Source: JBCCCJ01 sp039029315 (GTDB taxonomy: Bacteria > Bacteroidota > Bacteroidia > J057). Taken from it: a DNA stretch of 64,000 bases. Positions 42,836-52,060 of this stretch are shown here, in pieces. How positions within the stretch are numbered: the first letter of the stretch is position 1; every line of letters begins with the position of its first letter. The position numbers and the translations under genes are program-made. The stretch covers positions 15,237 to 79,236 of the forward strand of contig JBCCGK010000049.1 in assembly GCA_039029315.1 (NCBI GenBank), given 5' to 3'. The notes below the pieces were generated by a model. It was given only the letters and a program-made list of their open reading frames with translations, was not told the DNA's origin and made no database searches.

Positions 42836-45787
42836 TTATTTGCTGATGACGGCTTTGATACTTTTTGTCATCTGTTGATTGTCCTGATTGATGTTCACCC
42901 TGAAAATATACATCCCGGGAACAAATTCTTGTGTGTCAAAAGAAATCCTATGTAGCCCAGCTCCAAAAGATGCTTCTTTCACAGCGACTTTGCGACCATC
43001 GACAGAAAATACGTCGACATGGACACCAGCTCTTTCTGGAAGTTGGAGTTCTAGATTGGCAAAATCACTGGCAGGGTTGGGGTATAGAAATATTTCCGCT
43101 TCATCAAATACGAGTTCGGGCTCGGGCTGCCCAGCTTCTCTGCTGGAAGACAGAGAGGAACTAAACCAGAAGCCTCGTCCATGAGTAGCCACAAAGATGG
43201 TCTGATCCTCAGAGATCACCAATCCATTTCGAAGCACTTCAGTTTGTCGGCCTTCGATCTCAACAGTTCTCGTGAGTGCATTTTCATTGATGGTAGTAGA
43301 ATATTTTCTGACAAAGATGTCGTAGACAGGAATCTGCCCGAAGCTTGCATCAAATTCCGCTGTCCAAGTCAGGAAGCTATACTGAGGCCAGTGGTATTCA
43401 TTAGGTGGATCTCCATGGATGAAAGGATTGGTCGGGTCAAGCTCGATGTCTCTGACAGAGAATAACCCTTTTTGAGTTCCCAACAGAAGGACACTTTTGC
43501 CATTCTCCACAACAAATTCCGCAGAATGAATCAGCTGCTTATGCTGGCTGGCACCAATATCTCTAATTGGACCAAAACCAGGACCATTGTCTCTTGCGCT
43601 ATCCGTCGCCCAAACATAGGAGAAAGGCTTGTTCTTGTCTCCACCGAAACCGGAGAAAACTACCACCAATCTGTTGGGGTTAAGGGGGTCGACAGCAAGA
43701 TCAGAAATGCTTCGTCCATCCATATTCAGGTCGATGAAACTAATCAACGTCTGATTCATCTTTGTGATGCTATTTTTTGCATCAATATTTTCAAGATCAT
43801 TGGCGCGATCTATTCTCCAGAGATTTCCCTTATTTGACCCAACGTAGACAGTATGTTCTTCATCTCCTGAGACAGTAATCGCAGTGAGGAACTCTTCTTC
43901 CCCATCAACCAACTCATTTGTGATTCTATTCCATTTGACTTGAAGGGCGTCTCCCAATCCTCCATTAACCAACCAGACATAGTTTTTAGAACAGAAATAA
44001 ATATAACTCCCCATCGCCTGCGCTTCTTCATCCGTCAAATCAGTATTATCTATCGCACTCTCAGGGATGAACTCGTCTAATACCCATGCAGTTTGAGCGA
44101 CAACAGGACTATTCAGCAAATCTCCCCCACCAGAATTGGGGTCAAAACGAGGTCTGTCAATCAGAGTATCGATCGTTACAGGAATGATGAGGCTATCGAC
44201 CTGAGGGCTGATTGCTACCCCATAAAATCGCTCAAATGTTTCACCAAAGTTCAGAGAACGAATCAAGCCTCCATCATTTCCTTGTGTAACAAGTCCACCA
44301 GGATACAAAACAGAAGAGGCAGTTCGACTATAATTGATTCCTGAAATTTGTCCAAATCGTTGACGAGCAACAGGATTCTCATTGCGATAATTGCGATTGT
44401 AAAGTACACCATGAACTCCCGTTCCACCGATGACTGCATCATAGGAGGTGGGTTCTTCGCCTACGATGTCTACCTTGAAAGAAGAGACGCTGTAGGTAAC
44501 GGTTGACTCGTATCCAGCAGTTCTGAAGAAGAAAGATTCTCCTCTGTCTTCACTTTTGATGATTTGCTGAGAAGTTCCAATAAAGAGAGTATTGGAATTG
44601 GTTGGATCAAATGTAATGGTATATTGATTTCTTGGAATATAGTTTTCAGGATAGAAAAAGCCAGGAAACTCCGGAAGAGGAAGAACAAAATGTGTTGCCG
44701 TTTGTGTCCAGCCTTGTCCTTCGAGGAGGGTATACCAGTTTCTTCCAGCAATGATCAATTCATTGGGATTGTCCGGAAATACTTCCATCACAAATGATTC
44801 TCGACCATTTCTGCTCAATGGAGAGAATCCCGGTCCTCCTCTGGGGCCTTTTTGTGTCCATTTTCCAGTAGAGATGTCATACTGGAAGACGCCATTGATT
44901 TCCAGATTGGCTGTTGTTCCAGCTACATAGACGATGTTGGGATCAGAAGGTGCTACAGCAATCCTTCCACCATCAAATCCAAATGGGGTATTGCCACTTT
45001 GGATAAGGGGGCTTTCCAGATTTACGACAGGAGAAAAATTTTCGCCATTGTCGGTTGAGATATACAGAGAATCTCCACCAACACTTTGGTTGTCGTTATG
45101 AGCAATTGCAAAGATGGTATTGTTAGCAGCAGCAGCCACATCAATGATGGTACTATTCTGGAAGAAGGGAGTCCCCTTTGCTTGGAGAAGCGTCTCCATC
45201 TTGGTATCAGAATAGAAGAGCCCATTTCTGCTTGCAACGAAAATCCGATTACCATTTTTGGCCAGTCGCTGGACACTAACAAATGGACCATTGAAGGTGG
45301 AGGTTGCTGAACCAAAAGGTCCTTTGGTTGTCCCATTGTCACCGGACCAGTTTCCATCAAATACGAATACCCCACCACCAGGTAAGCCATCGAGGTTACC
45401 TTTGAAACCAGCGGCTGTTTCGCGCCAGTCATAGGAACTAGGGTCAATCTTGAGAATGGCTCTTGCATATGGTTTCTGCCATTCTGTTGCGCCGGTTGCT
45501 ACATAGATGACATTGCCGTCTATGAGAATATCTGTAATATTGGGATTGCCTCCTGCTTCGTCATATTCGACTACTCTTTCCCAGGATTGTCCATCATTAG
45601 ATGATTGCCAAAGGCCTCCGCCTTGGGAGCCAGCCAATAGGTTCCCATTATTGTCAAAGACAAGTGCTCTTGTGACACTGCCTATGTTATCTGGACCCAG
45701 ATTTTCCCAGGCCAACTGGGAATATAGGGACAGGGAAGAACCTACCAGAAACACCAATAAAAAATAGGTGTAAATATTTCGTTTCAT
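42836..45787 (-). CDS. Secreted beta-propeller (sortilin/BNR-like) protein with type IX sorting domain
   Basis: A 983-residue secreted protein. The signal peptide (1-24, ends near YSQ) is followed by many BNR-type repeats (LWQSSNDGQSWERV, LYISTDNGENFSPV, SEDRGESFFFR) that build one or two beta-propellers of the VPS10/sortilin kind. The last 90 residues are a type IX secretion domain (FLYPNPASDFANLEL, GMYIFRVNI) with a basic end. It is expected at the cell surface or outside; such proteins are often adhesins or glycan binders, though no enzyme motif is seen. It stands alone, with a promoter match upstream and a strong terminator. Confidence 0.9.
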   Translation of the reverse strand: MKRNIYTYFLLVFLVGSSLSLYSQLAWENLGPDNIGSVTRALVFDNNGNLLAGSQGGGLWQSSNDGQSWERVVEYDEAGGNPNITDILIDGNVIYVATGATEWQKPYARAILKIDPSSYDWRETAAGFKGNLDGLPGGGVFVFDGNWSGDNGTTKGPFGSATSTFNGPFVSVQRLAKNGNRIFVASRNGLFYSDTKMETLLQAKGTPFFQNSTIIDVAAAANNTIFAIAHNDNQSVGGDSLYISTDNGENFSPVVNLESPLIQSGNTPFGFDGGRIAVAPSDPNIVYVAGTTANLEINGVFQYDISTGKWTQKGPRGGPGFSPLSRNGRESFVMEVFPDNPNELIIAGRNWYTLLEGQGWTQTATHFVLPLPEFPGFFYPENYIPRNQYTITFDPTNSNTLFIGTSQQIIKSEDRGESFFFRTAGYESTVTYSVSSFKVDIVGEEPTSYDAVIGGTGVHGVLYNRNYRNENPVARQRFGQISGINYSRTASSVLYPGGLVTQGNDGGLIRSLNFGETFERFYGVAISPQVDSLIIPVTIDTLIDRPRFDPNSGGGDLLNSPVVAQTAWVLDEFIPESAIDNTDLTDEEAQAMGSYIYFCSKNYVWLVNGGLGDALQVKWNRITNELVDGEEEFLTAITVSGDEEHTVYVGSNKGNLWRIDRANDLENIDAKNSITKMNQTLISFIDLNMDGRSISDLAVDPLNPNRLVVVFSGFGGDKNKPFSYVWATDSARDNGPGFGPIRDIGASQHKQLIHSAEFVVENGKSVLLLGTQKGLFSVRDIELDPTNPFIHGDPPNEYHWPQYSFLTWTAEFDASFGQIPVYDIFVRKYSTTINENALTRTVEIEGRQTEVLRNGLVISEDQTIFVATHGRGFWFSSSLSSSREAGQPEPELVFDEAEIFLYPNPASDFANLELQLPERAGVHVDVFSVDGRKVAVKEASFGAGLHRISFDTQEFVPGMYIFRVNINQDNQQMTKSIKAVISK

Positions 45788-45813
45788 ACGAACTACTAAT
45801 TAAGAATGGTCTG

Positions 45814-45845
45814 GAAAATTAGTATTTTCACCCTAACAAAACAAA
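45814..45845 (-). promoter_or_regulatory. Promoter-like site for the beta-propeller gene
   Basis: On the minus strand, TTTG at 45845-45842 and TAATTTTC at 45821-45814 are 20 nt apart. The last base departs from the TAnnTTTG consensus. The start codon is 27 nt downstream. Confidence 0.4.
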
Positions 45846-45938
45846 AATTCCTCCCCATCATAATATTTGAAGGAGGTTGTTAAAAATACCTAAGTACCCA
45901 CAAGGGACCATATTCAAAAAACCCGATCAATTACGTAC

Positions 45939-46829
45939 CTAGACAGCGAGATGGCGTTCAGAATGGTAGCTCGACCGAACCAGTGGTCCGCTTTCTACAT
46001 AATCGAATCCCATCTTCAGCCCAACATCTTTGTAATGTTGGAATAGGTCCGGGTGAATGAACTCATGGACCGGAAGGTGCATTTTGGTAGGTTGGAGGTA
46101 TTGACCGATGGTCAGCACATCACAATCGTGCGCATGAAGGTCTTCCATCAGCTCATATACCTCTTCCACCGTCTCTCCAAGCCCCACCATAAAGCCAGAT
46201 TTGGTTCGGACACCTTCTGCTTTTGTTCGCTGGATTTGTTCCAGACTCCGATTGTATCTGGCTTGTGGTCTGACTCTTCTGTACAATCGGCGAATGGTTT
46301 CCATATTATGGGAAATCACATCAGGAGCTGCCTCGGTAATCAATTTCAGCATATCCCAACGAGCTTTCATATCTGGAATGAGGGTTTCCATGGTCGTCTC
46401 GGGAGACATTCTTCTGATTTGGCGCACGGTCTCTGCCCAAATATTGGCACCACTATCTTTCAACTCATCTCGATTGACAGAGGTGATCACTGCATGTTTG
46501 ATTCCCATTTTCTTTACAGCATTGGCTACCCGAATGGGTTCCATGGTGTCCAGCGTATCCGGTCTTCCTGTGGCTACTGCACAGAAGGAACATGATCGTG
46601 TACACGTATTTCCCAAGATCATGAAGGTTGCAGTGCCAGCACCCCAACACTCGCCCATATTGGGACATCTTGCACTTTCGCAGACAGTATGAAGGTGGTG
46701 GGTGTCAATGATGGCTCTAACTTTACTAAATGTCTCTCCATAAGGGAGTTTGACCCGCAGCCACTTTGGCCGTGGTCCGTTTCCAGGAAGGTTTCCTGCG
46801 GTAAGATCTGTTACTACACTACTTGCCAT
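45939..46829 (-). CDS. lipA: Lipoyl synthase
   Basis: A 296-residue radical-SAM enzyme that inserts two sulfur atoms into octanoyl chains bound to lipoyl proteins. The auxiliary cluster motif CESARCPNMGECW (CX4CX5C) and the radical-SAM motif CTRSCSFC (CX3CX2C) are both present, as is the C-terminal RSSYHSE whose Ser binds the auxiliary cluster. The family start is the ATG at 46829. It serves the pyruvate dehydrogenase and glycine cleavage systems, whose pdhA and gcvT genes are also in the window. A TACCTTTG box lies upstream (46876-46869 on the minus strand). Confidence 0.97.
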   Translation of the reverse strand: MASSVVTDLTAGNLPGNGPRPKWLRVKLPYGETFSKVRAIIDTHHLHTVCESARCPNMGECWGAGTATFMILGNTCTRSCSFCAVATGRPDTLDTMEPIRVANAVKKMGIKHAVITSVNRDELKDSGANIWAETVRQIRRMSPETTMETLIPDMKARWDMLKLITEAAPDVISHNMETIRRLYRRVRPQARYNRSLEQIQRTKAEGVRTKSGFMVGLGETVEEVYELMEDLHAHDCDVLTIGQYLQPTKMHLPVHEFIHPDLFQHYKDVGLKMGFDYVESGPLVRSSYHSERHLAV

Positions 46830-46886
46830 AGATCTATATTCTTTTCTAATAGAAATCGAATGTTGCAGCAAAGGTACAAAGAAATA

Positions 46887-47651
46887 TTACCATCTTCTGC
46901 CAAACAGGAGGCCCGCAGATACAGCAAAGAAGAGGCGATTATTGTCAATGCCATCGCGTTCCTGTAGGATAGGGACTTGTTTGGCAAACGCATCCAGATT
47001 GACACCCAGTTTTAGGGCTGATATGTTCCGGGTATTTCGCCCGAAGTCAATCAGCGCATGCGCTTTGATTCCCATGCCTATGACTGGCGATAATTCCAGG
47101 CGGGAAGAGACCAGACTGGCTCTGCCATAGATTCTGCCATAGGTATGTTCTGCGGGATTAAAGGGGACAATATCCCGATTCTGATTACCCGGATTTGGAC
47201 CAGGTAAATAGATTTCTAGAAAATATGGATTCAAAAATCCGATCGAAGGACCGATTTTGATGCCTCCCAGAATCTGCATGACATTGAGATGACTTTTGGG
47301 AATCAAATGATATTGAATCCCGAAAGACGGCTGAAGGACAACGAAATGATTCAGCTTGCCATACACATATGAACGCCCCTGATCTCCAAAAAAGGATTCG
47401 ATTTGCACTTCTCGCAAATCTTTGAGTTGGTGAAGAGAAAGGCCATAAAGGAACTGCCTCTGCATAGGGCCTTTGGCCAATTCTAATTCTATACCCAGGC
47501 CACGTGAGGTTCCATGCATGCCTGCTGCAAATCCTCCAGAGATGCTTTGAGGATCATTGATTTGACTGTACAGGGGAGAGAGGAAAGATTGGGTGAGTAG
47601 GAAGATGCCAAAGAGAGCCCATTTCCTCACAGAAAATCCTTGATTCGACAT
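46887..47651 (-). CDS. Outer-membrane beta-barrel-like protein, unknown function
   Basis: A 254-residue protein with a signal peptide (hydrophobic 11-23, then SPLYSQ). The mature part alternates aromatic and polar residues and ends in FFAVSAGLLFGRRW, closing with an aromatic residue as outer-membrane barrels do. I do not recognise a named family. It precedes lipA by 57 bp on the same strand; whether they are co-transcribed is unclear, as lipA has its own promoter-like box. Confidence 0.65.
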   Translation of the reverse strand: MSNQGFSVRKWALFGIFLLTQSFLSPLYSQINDPQSISGGFAAGMHGTSRGLGIELELAKGPMQRQFLYGLSLHQLKDLREVQIESFFGDQGRSYVYGKLNHFVVLQPSFGIQYHLIPKSHLNVMQILGGIKIGPSIGFLNPYFLEIYLPGPNPGNQNRDIVPFNPAEHTYGRIYGRASLVSSRLELSPVIGMGIKAHALIDFGRNTRNISALKLGVNLDAFAKQVPILQERDGIDNNRLFFAVSAGLLFGRRW

Positions 47652-47750
47652 AAATCAAATATACAAAATATCTGGGGATGATGGAATAGCTATTTCGCAT
47701 GTTCGGAATGGTCAATAACAAATTCCATAAGCAACTCCCTCAACAGGCGC

Positions 47751-48770
47751 TTAGCCAGCTGGCCCTGCTAATTCGAGTTTTCGTTTCTCTAATAATTCGA
47801 TTAATCTCTGTTCGGTCTCTTCCAAATTGCCTTGAGATCGTCCTCCAGCTGCATAGAAGTGCCCTCCTCCACCAAATTCTTTGGCCAGATCAGCAGAAGA
47901 AACTTCATTGCGACTCCGAAAACTTAACTTGACAATGTTGTCCTGGGGAGCCATGAGTATGCCCAGGTTGATGCCTTTGATCCCCAGTGCATATTGAACA
48001 AGCCCTTCAGTATCTCCAGACTTGACATTAAATTTTTTGAATACTTCCCGTTCCAATTTGATATAGGAGGTATTCAGTTCAGGGAGAATGGTGAGACAGT
48101 TGCTGAGAACATGACCAATAAAGCGAACGCGATCAGGACTTGAGTTGGAATAAATTCGATCATGTGCCTGATGAACATCAACCCCCATTTCCATGAGGTG
48201 AGCCACCATTCGGTGGACTGCTGGTGAGGTGTTGGTAAATCGGAAGGAACCTGTATCAGTCATTACGCCGACGTATAGCGCATCAGCAATCTCCTTATCG
48301 ACCAATTCCTTGTCCCCTAACTCTACGATCAAGCGATAAACCAACTCTGCTGTAGAGGAAGCAGTCGCATCCAGAAAGCCCAGATCTTCGAATCCTTCGG
48401 GTTCCAGATGATGGTCAATCATGATCTTCATACCCTCGGCATCCATGACCACGGACTCAAACTCGTTGATTCGCTTGATGGCATTGAAATCGAGACAAAA
48501 AATGAGATCAGCCCCTTCAAATGTCCAATTGGCCATATCCGGGTCGACAGGACCTATCAGAACATCATCATTTCCAGGAAGCCATTTAAGAAAGTCAGGA
48601 TAATCGGTTGGGGTAACGATTTTGACTTTATGCTGTCCCTTTTTGAGGTAATGATACCAGGCAAGAGAAGAGCCAAGTGCATCACCATCAGGCTTTTGAT
48701 GGGTGGTAATGGCAATCCGTTTAGGGCTGGAAAGAAGGTCTTTAAGAGTGGCTACCGCTGTTTCAGTCAT
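47751..48770 (-). CDS. nrnA: Bifunctional oligoribonuclease/PAP phosphatase, NrnA-type (DHH family)
   Basis: A 339-residue DHH/DHHA1 phosphoesterase that degrades short RNA and dephosphorylates pAp. The conserved motifs are ITTHQKPDGDALGSSL near the N-terminus, FCLDFN, MIDHHLEP (DHH motif) and the C-terminal DHHA1 signature FGGGGHFYAAGG. The family start is ATG 48770; the frame extends to 48827 without support. It diverges from ndk. Confidence 0.94.
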   Translation of the reverse strand: MTETAVATLKDLLSSPKRIAITTHQKPDGDALGSSLAWYHYLKKGQHKVKIVTPTDYPDFLKWLPGNDDVLIGPVDPDMANWTFEGADLIFCLDFNAIKRINEFESVVMDAEGMKIMIDHHLEPEGFEDLGFLDATASSTAELVYRLIVELGDKELVDKEIADALYVGVMTDTGSFRFTNTSPAVHRMVAHLMEMGVDVHQAHDRIYSNSSPDRVRFIGHVLSNCLTILPELNTSYIKLEREVFKKFNVKSGDTEGLVQYALGIKGINLGILMAPQDNIVKLSFRSRNEVSSADLAKEFGGGGHFYAAGGRSQGNLEETEQRLIELLEKRKLELAGPAG

Positions 48771-48843
48771 CAAATTCAATTGTGAGTCAATCGTGGCTTG
48801 AAAGAAGTGTACGAAATTACAAAGCAATTTTCACAAGCGAAAA

Positions 48844-48874
48844 TTGGATTATCTTTCCTATAGCCCTAATTTTG
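48844..48874 (+). promoter_or_regulatory. Bacteroidota-type promoter for ndk
   Basis: TTG at 48844-48846 and TAATTTTG at 48867-48874 are 20 nt apart, a full match to the vegetative consensus. The ndk ATG is 51 nt downstream. Confidence 0.65.
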
Positions 48875-48925
48875 CAGCCTGAAAATAACCCTCAATATTC
48901 ACTGATTTCCAATCGTTTCTCATCC

Positions 48926-49348
48926 ATGACAAGAAACATCACACTGACAATTATCAAACCCGATGCTGTATCTAAAGGACATGCCGGGAAAATTATTGAT
49001 CACATCCTTGCTGCTGGTTACACAATTAAGGCCATGAAGATGATTCATATGAATGATCGTGAGGCCGGTGGATTCTATGATGTCCATCGTGAGCGACCAT
49101 TTTTCAATGATCTGGTAGCCTTTATGACCAGTGGGCCTTGTGTCCCAATGGTTCTGGAAAAAGACAATGCCGTAGCAGATTTTCGAATCCTTATTGGTGC
49201 CACCAACCCCAAGGAGGCTGCCGAAGGGACCATCCGAAATCTGTATGCAGAATCTATTGAAGCCAATGCAATCCACGGCTCTGATTCAGATGAAAATGCC
49301 ATGCGAGAAGCTGGTTATTTTTTCTCTGAGTTGGAAGTGGTAGGCTAA
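48926..49348 (+). CDS. ndk: Nucleoside diphosphate kinase
   Basis: A 140-residue NDP kinase that moves phosphate from ATP to nucleoside diphosphates. The N-terminal TIIKPDAV motif and the active-site His in NAIHGSDS are present. The family start is ATG 48926, which sits well behind the TTG-N20-TAATTTTG promoter; the frame extends to 48782 but would overlap that promoter. The length is usual for Bacteroidota. Confidence 0.97.
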   Translation: MTRNITLTIIKPDAVSKGHAGKIIDHILAAGYTIKAMKMIHMNDREAGGFYDVHRERPFFNDLVAFMTSGPCVPMVLEKDNAVADFRILIGATNPKEAAEGTIRNLYAESIEANAIHGSDSDENAMREAGYFFSELEVVG

Positions 49349-49540
49349 AACATAGATTGTCTTCTGTGGTGATAGCCCGCGTTTGAAACACCAATTTCCC
49401 CGGATAAGGACTTGTCAGAATCCAACGTCAGACATTTTTCCTTACAAATTTTTTGTTCCAAACGTAGCCTTACGGTTCTTCTAAAAAAATTAGTATCTTG
49501 CTAAAATAAGCAAGTATGATTTTTTAGAAGAGCCATTTTT

Positions 49541-50953
49541 ATGTCTTCAAATGCCAAATATGCGATCATTGACCTGGAAACAACAGGAGGCAGACCTAAT
49601 TCTGATAGAATTACTGAGATCGCAATCTTCTTGTATGATTCGGAGAAAGATGAAGTGATAGACTCCTTTGTCTCACTTGTCAATCCCCAAGTTGCGATCC
49701 CCGATTTTATCACTCGAATTACTGGCATAGACAATGAGATGGTCCGACATGCGCCTGTTTTCTATGAGGTTGCAAAGCGGGTGGTGGAAATCACCCAGGA
49801 TGCCGTCTTTGTTGCACACAATGCCAGATTCGACTATGGGTTTATGCAACATGCTTTTCGGCGATTGGGATATACCTTCTCCCGCAAGCAATTGTGTACC
49901 ATCAAGCTGAGTAAAAAAAGTTTTCCAGATTTTTCTTCTTATAGTTTGGGGAATCTGTGCAAGTATTTGGGAATCCCAAATGAAGCTGCTCACCGGGCAT
50001 GGGGAGATGCTGAGGCGACTTTGAAGCTGTTTCGTATGATTCTGGATCAGGAGAAGGAAGCAGATCGCACAGATAGCCTGAGCCTGGAGATCGGCTTGAA
50101 TCGATTGCCACCAAATCTTGACAAAGGCATCGTCGATGCCCTGCCTGATGAGACTGGGGTCTATTATTTCTATAACAAAGAAGGGGAGGTTATTTATGTA
50201 GGCAAGAGTACCGGCATTCGCAAACGAATCTTATCGCATTTTCAATCTGCGCACAAATCTTCCCGGACGCTGCGAATGATTGATCAAATTTATGATGTTG
50301 GGTATGAGTTGACAGGAAGCGAACTGGTTGCACTTCTTCTGGAAAATGAAGAAATCAAACGCTTGCAGCCTTCATTCAACCGAGCCCAAAAGCGTGTCAA
50401 ATACAAGTTTGGCATTTTTGCAGAAGAAGATCCATCCACCGGATACCTGCATTTTAGGGTGGACAAATATCAGCTGGCATTGAACCCGCTGGCTGGATAC
50501 GCCTCCAAAGGTCAAGCAGAATCTGCCCTGAAAAGCCGCGGAAGAAAATTTCAGTTGTGTCCCAAATTGTATGGAGCAGAAAAAGGTCCCGGCAGATGCT
50601 TTCACCATCATCTGCATGTGTGTCTAGGTGCCTGTATCGGTGACGAGGATGCTGACGACTATAATGTGCGGGCGAGAAAAGCCATCACGGCCTTATCCTT
50701 TGGCAGGGGAGACATGGAGAGTTTTTTGGTGGTAGGGAAGGGGAGGGATTTCGAAGAACGATCAGTGGTGTGGGTTGATCAGGGAGGATACCGGGGATAC
50801 TCCTTTTTGCCTGCCCAAAAGCTGTCCGAAGATATTCATGAATTATTATCCGCGATCTCGCCAAGAGAGGACTTGCCTGATGTTCAGCGAATCATTCAAG
50901 GCTATGTAAAAAAACATCCCAAGCAGGTAATTCTTATTCCTACGCAATCATAA
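49541..50953 (+). CDS. DnaQ-like exonuclease fused to a GIY-YIG (UvrC/Cho-like) nuclease
   Basis: A 470-residue two-nuclease protein. Residues 1-170 are a DEDDh 3'-5' exonuclease (IIDLETTGG, AHNARFDYGF, HRAWGDAEAT). Residues about 195-280 are a GIY-YIG domain (TGVYYFYNKEGEVIYVGKST with the downstream Arg in RILSHF). The remaining 190 residues are a family-specific C-terminal region with a Cys/His cluster (CFHHHLHVCLGAC). This layout is known in some bacteria as a DNA polymerase III epsilon-like/Cho-like protein and probably works in nucleotide excision repair. It is monocistronic by position. Confidence 0.92.
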   Translation: MSSNAKYAIIDLETTGGRPNSDRITEIAIFLYDSEKDEVIDSFVSLVNPQVAIPDFITRITGIDNEMVRHAPVFYEVAKRVVEITQDAVFVAHNARFDYGFMQHAFRRLGYTFSRKQLCTIKLSKKSFPDFSSYSLGNLCKYLGIPNEAAHRAWGDAEATLKLFRMILDQEKEADRTDSLSLEIGLNRLPPNLDKGIVDALPDETGVYYFYNKEGEVIYVGKSTGIRKRILSHFQSAHKSSRTLRMIDQIYDVGYELTGSELVALLLENEEIKRLQPSFNRAQKRVKYKFGIFAEEDPSTGYLHFRVDKYQLALNPLAGYASKGQAESALKSRGRKFQLCPKLYGAEKGPGRCFHHHLHVCLGACIGDEDADDYNVRARKAITALSFGRGDMESFLVVGKGRDFEERSVVWVDQGGYRGYSFLPAQKLSEDIHELLSAISPREDLPDVQRIIQGYVKKHPKQVILIPTQS

Positions 50954-51036
50954 CCCAATGAAGATGAGGGATTGACAGTTTTCTTTCTTATGTTTGTTTA
51001 GTCAATAATTTTATCCTTTGTCAATAGCTTGATTTC

Positions 51037-51669
51037 ATGAAGCGGTTATTTTATGTGGTAGTGATCATAGCTTTACCGCTCATCATTTTTTTGCAATATC
51101 AAAACTACCGCCGGTTTCACCCTTCTACAGACTATGAATACCCTCTGAATTCAGCGGTTGATTCAAAGTATCATGATCCAACTGTGGTATTAGACTATTA
51201 TGAGACCGTCTCGCAGGTCGGCACATATGCGCGCTATTGCTGGGCAGAGCATGGGATCGATGTCAAGTTTCCGGATTTGGAGGATCAGGATGAAAAAGCG
51301 CATAGTGACCACTACCAACAATTGATCGCGACAGCTCGTTATCTCGAAACTAAATTGGTCCAATCAGCCGCCTGGAAAGGGCAAGGATTTTCTAATGAAC
51401 AGATTCTGCAGATGGAAAGTGGACTGACTGAAATTGAGAGCAAAACAGAACTGCTGATACAGAATACGACTGTCGTCAGCAAGGGCGATCAAAATGGAAC
51501 GGTCTATGAGATTCAAAAATTGTTGAAAGACAAAGGATATCAACTTCCCATTGATGGGTTATACAAAGATTCGACAGAACTATGTGTCCGATTGTTTCAG
51601 GAGAAACATAAGCTATACCCTAGTGGAGTCGTCGACAGACAGACACTAAACAGGCTATTGGCCGAATGA
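51037..51669 (+). CDS. Membrane-anchored peptidoglycan-binding-domain protein
   Basis: A 210-residue protein with one N-terminal membrane segment (4-20, VVVIIALPLIIFL) and a C-terminal peptidoglycan-binding domain of the PG_binding_1 type (about 150-208, DQNGTVYEIQKLLKDKG then LYKDSTELCVRLFQEKHKL). The middle part (about 40-140) is helical with no known family. It is probably held in the inner membrane with its domain facing the wall. The coiled-coil gene follows 31 bp later on the same strand. Confidence 0.8.
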   Translation: MKRLFYVVVIIALPLIIFLQYQNYRRFHPSTDYEYPLNSAVDSKYHDPTVVLDYYETVSQVGTYARYCWAEHGIDVKFPDLEDQDEKAHSDHYQQLIATARYLETKLVQSAAWKGQGFSNEQILQMESGLTEIESKTELLIQNTTVVSKGDQNGTVYEIQKLLKDKGYQLPIDGLYKDSTELCVRLFQEKHKLYPSGVVDRQTLNRLLAE

Positions 51670-51700
51670 ACCTGATCATTTTCTCACTTCTATTCACACT

Positions 51701-52060
51701 ATGGCAAAAGAAAAAGCCCAACCACAACCCGCTCTACAAGAAGATCCAGTAAGCCAACTCGGGGCGATTCAGAGTATCATCATCGGACCTGCCATGGCAG
51801 AGTTTCGCCAGCGATTGGCAAGCTTGCAGCAGGAGGTGAATGAGAAGCACGAAGAACACCAAGCGAATATTCAAGGGCTCAAAGATCAGGAGATCAGTGA
51901 GTTGACCACAAGCCTCGATGCCTTGACCAAAAGATTTGAAGCATTTGAGGGAATGGTAAAAAATGAGCTGGATCGTCTGAATAACCACAAGGCCAACTGG
52001 GAGGAGATGGGAAATATGATCATCAAGTTGGGGGAGTCTGTGAAGAATTCGAAGACATAA
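51701..52060 (+). CDS. Small coiled-coil protein
   Basis: A 119-residue soluble protein that is mostly helical, with heptad-like spacing across about 30-105 (LASLQQEVNEKHEEH, ISELTTSLDALTKRF). No domain is recognised. It follows the peptidoglycan-binding protein gene by 31 bp and may be co-transcribed. Its 3' end overlaps the convergent hydrolase gene by 38 bp, which is more than usual for tail-to-tail genes here. Confidence 0.65.
   Translation: MAKEKAQPQPALQEDPVSQLGAIQSIIIGPAMAEFRQRLASLQQEVNEKHEEHQANIQGLKDQEISELTTSLDALTKRFEAFEGMVKNELDRLNNHKANWEEMGNMIIKLGESVKNSKT

Noticed and set aside
45939..46829. A lipoylation operon around lipA
   Set aside because: lipB, lplA or lipoyl-enzyme genes are not adjacent; pdhA and gcvT are in the window but far apart and on other transcripts.
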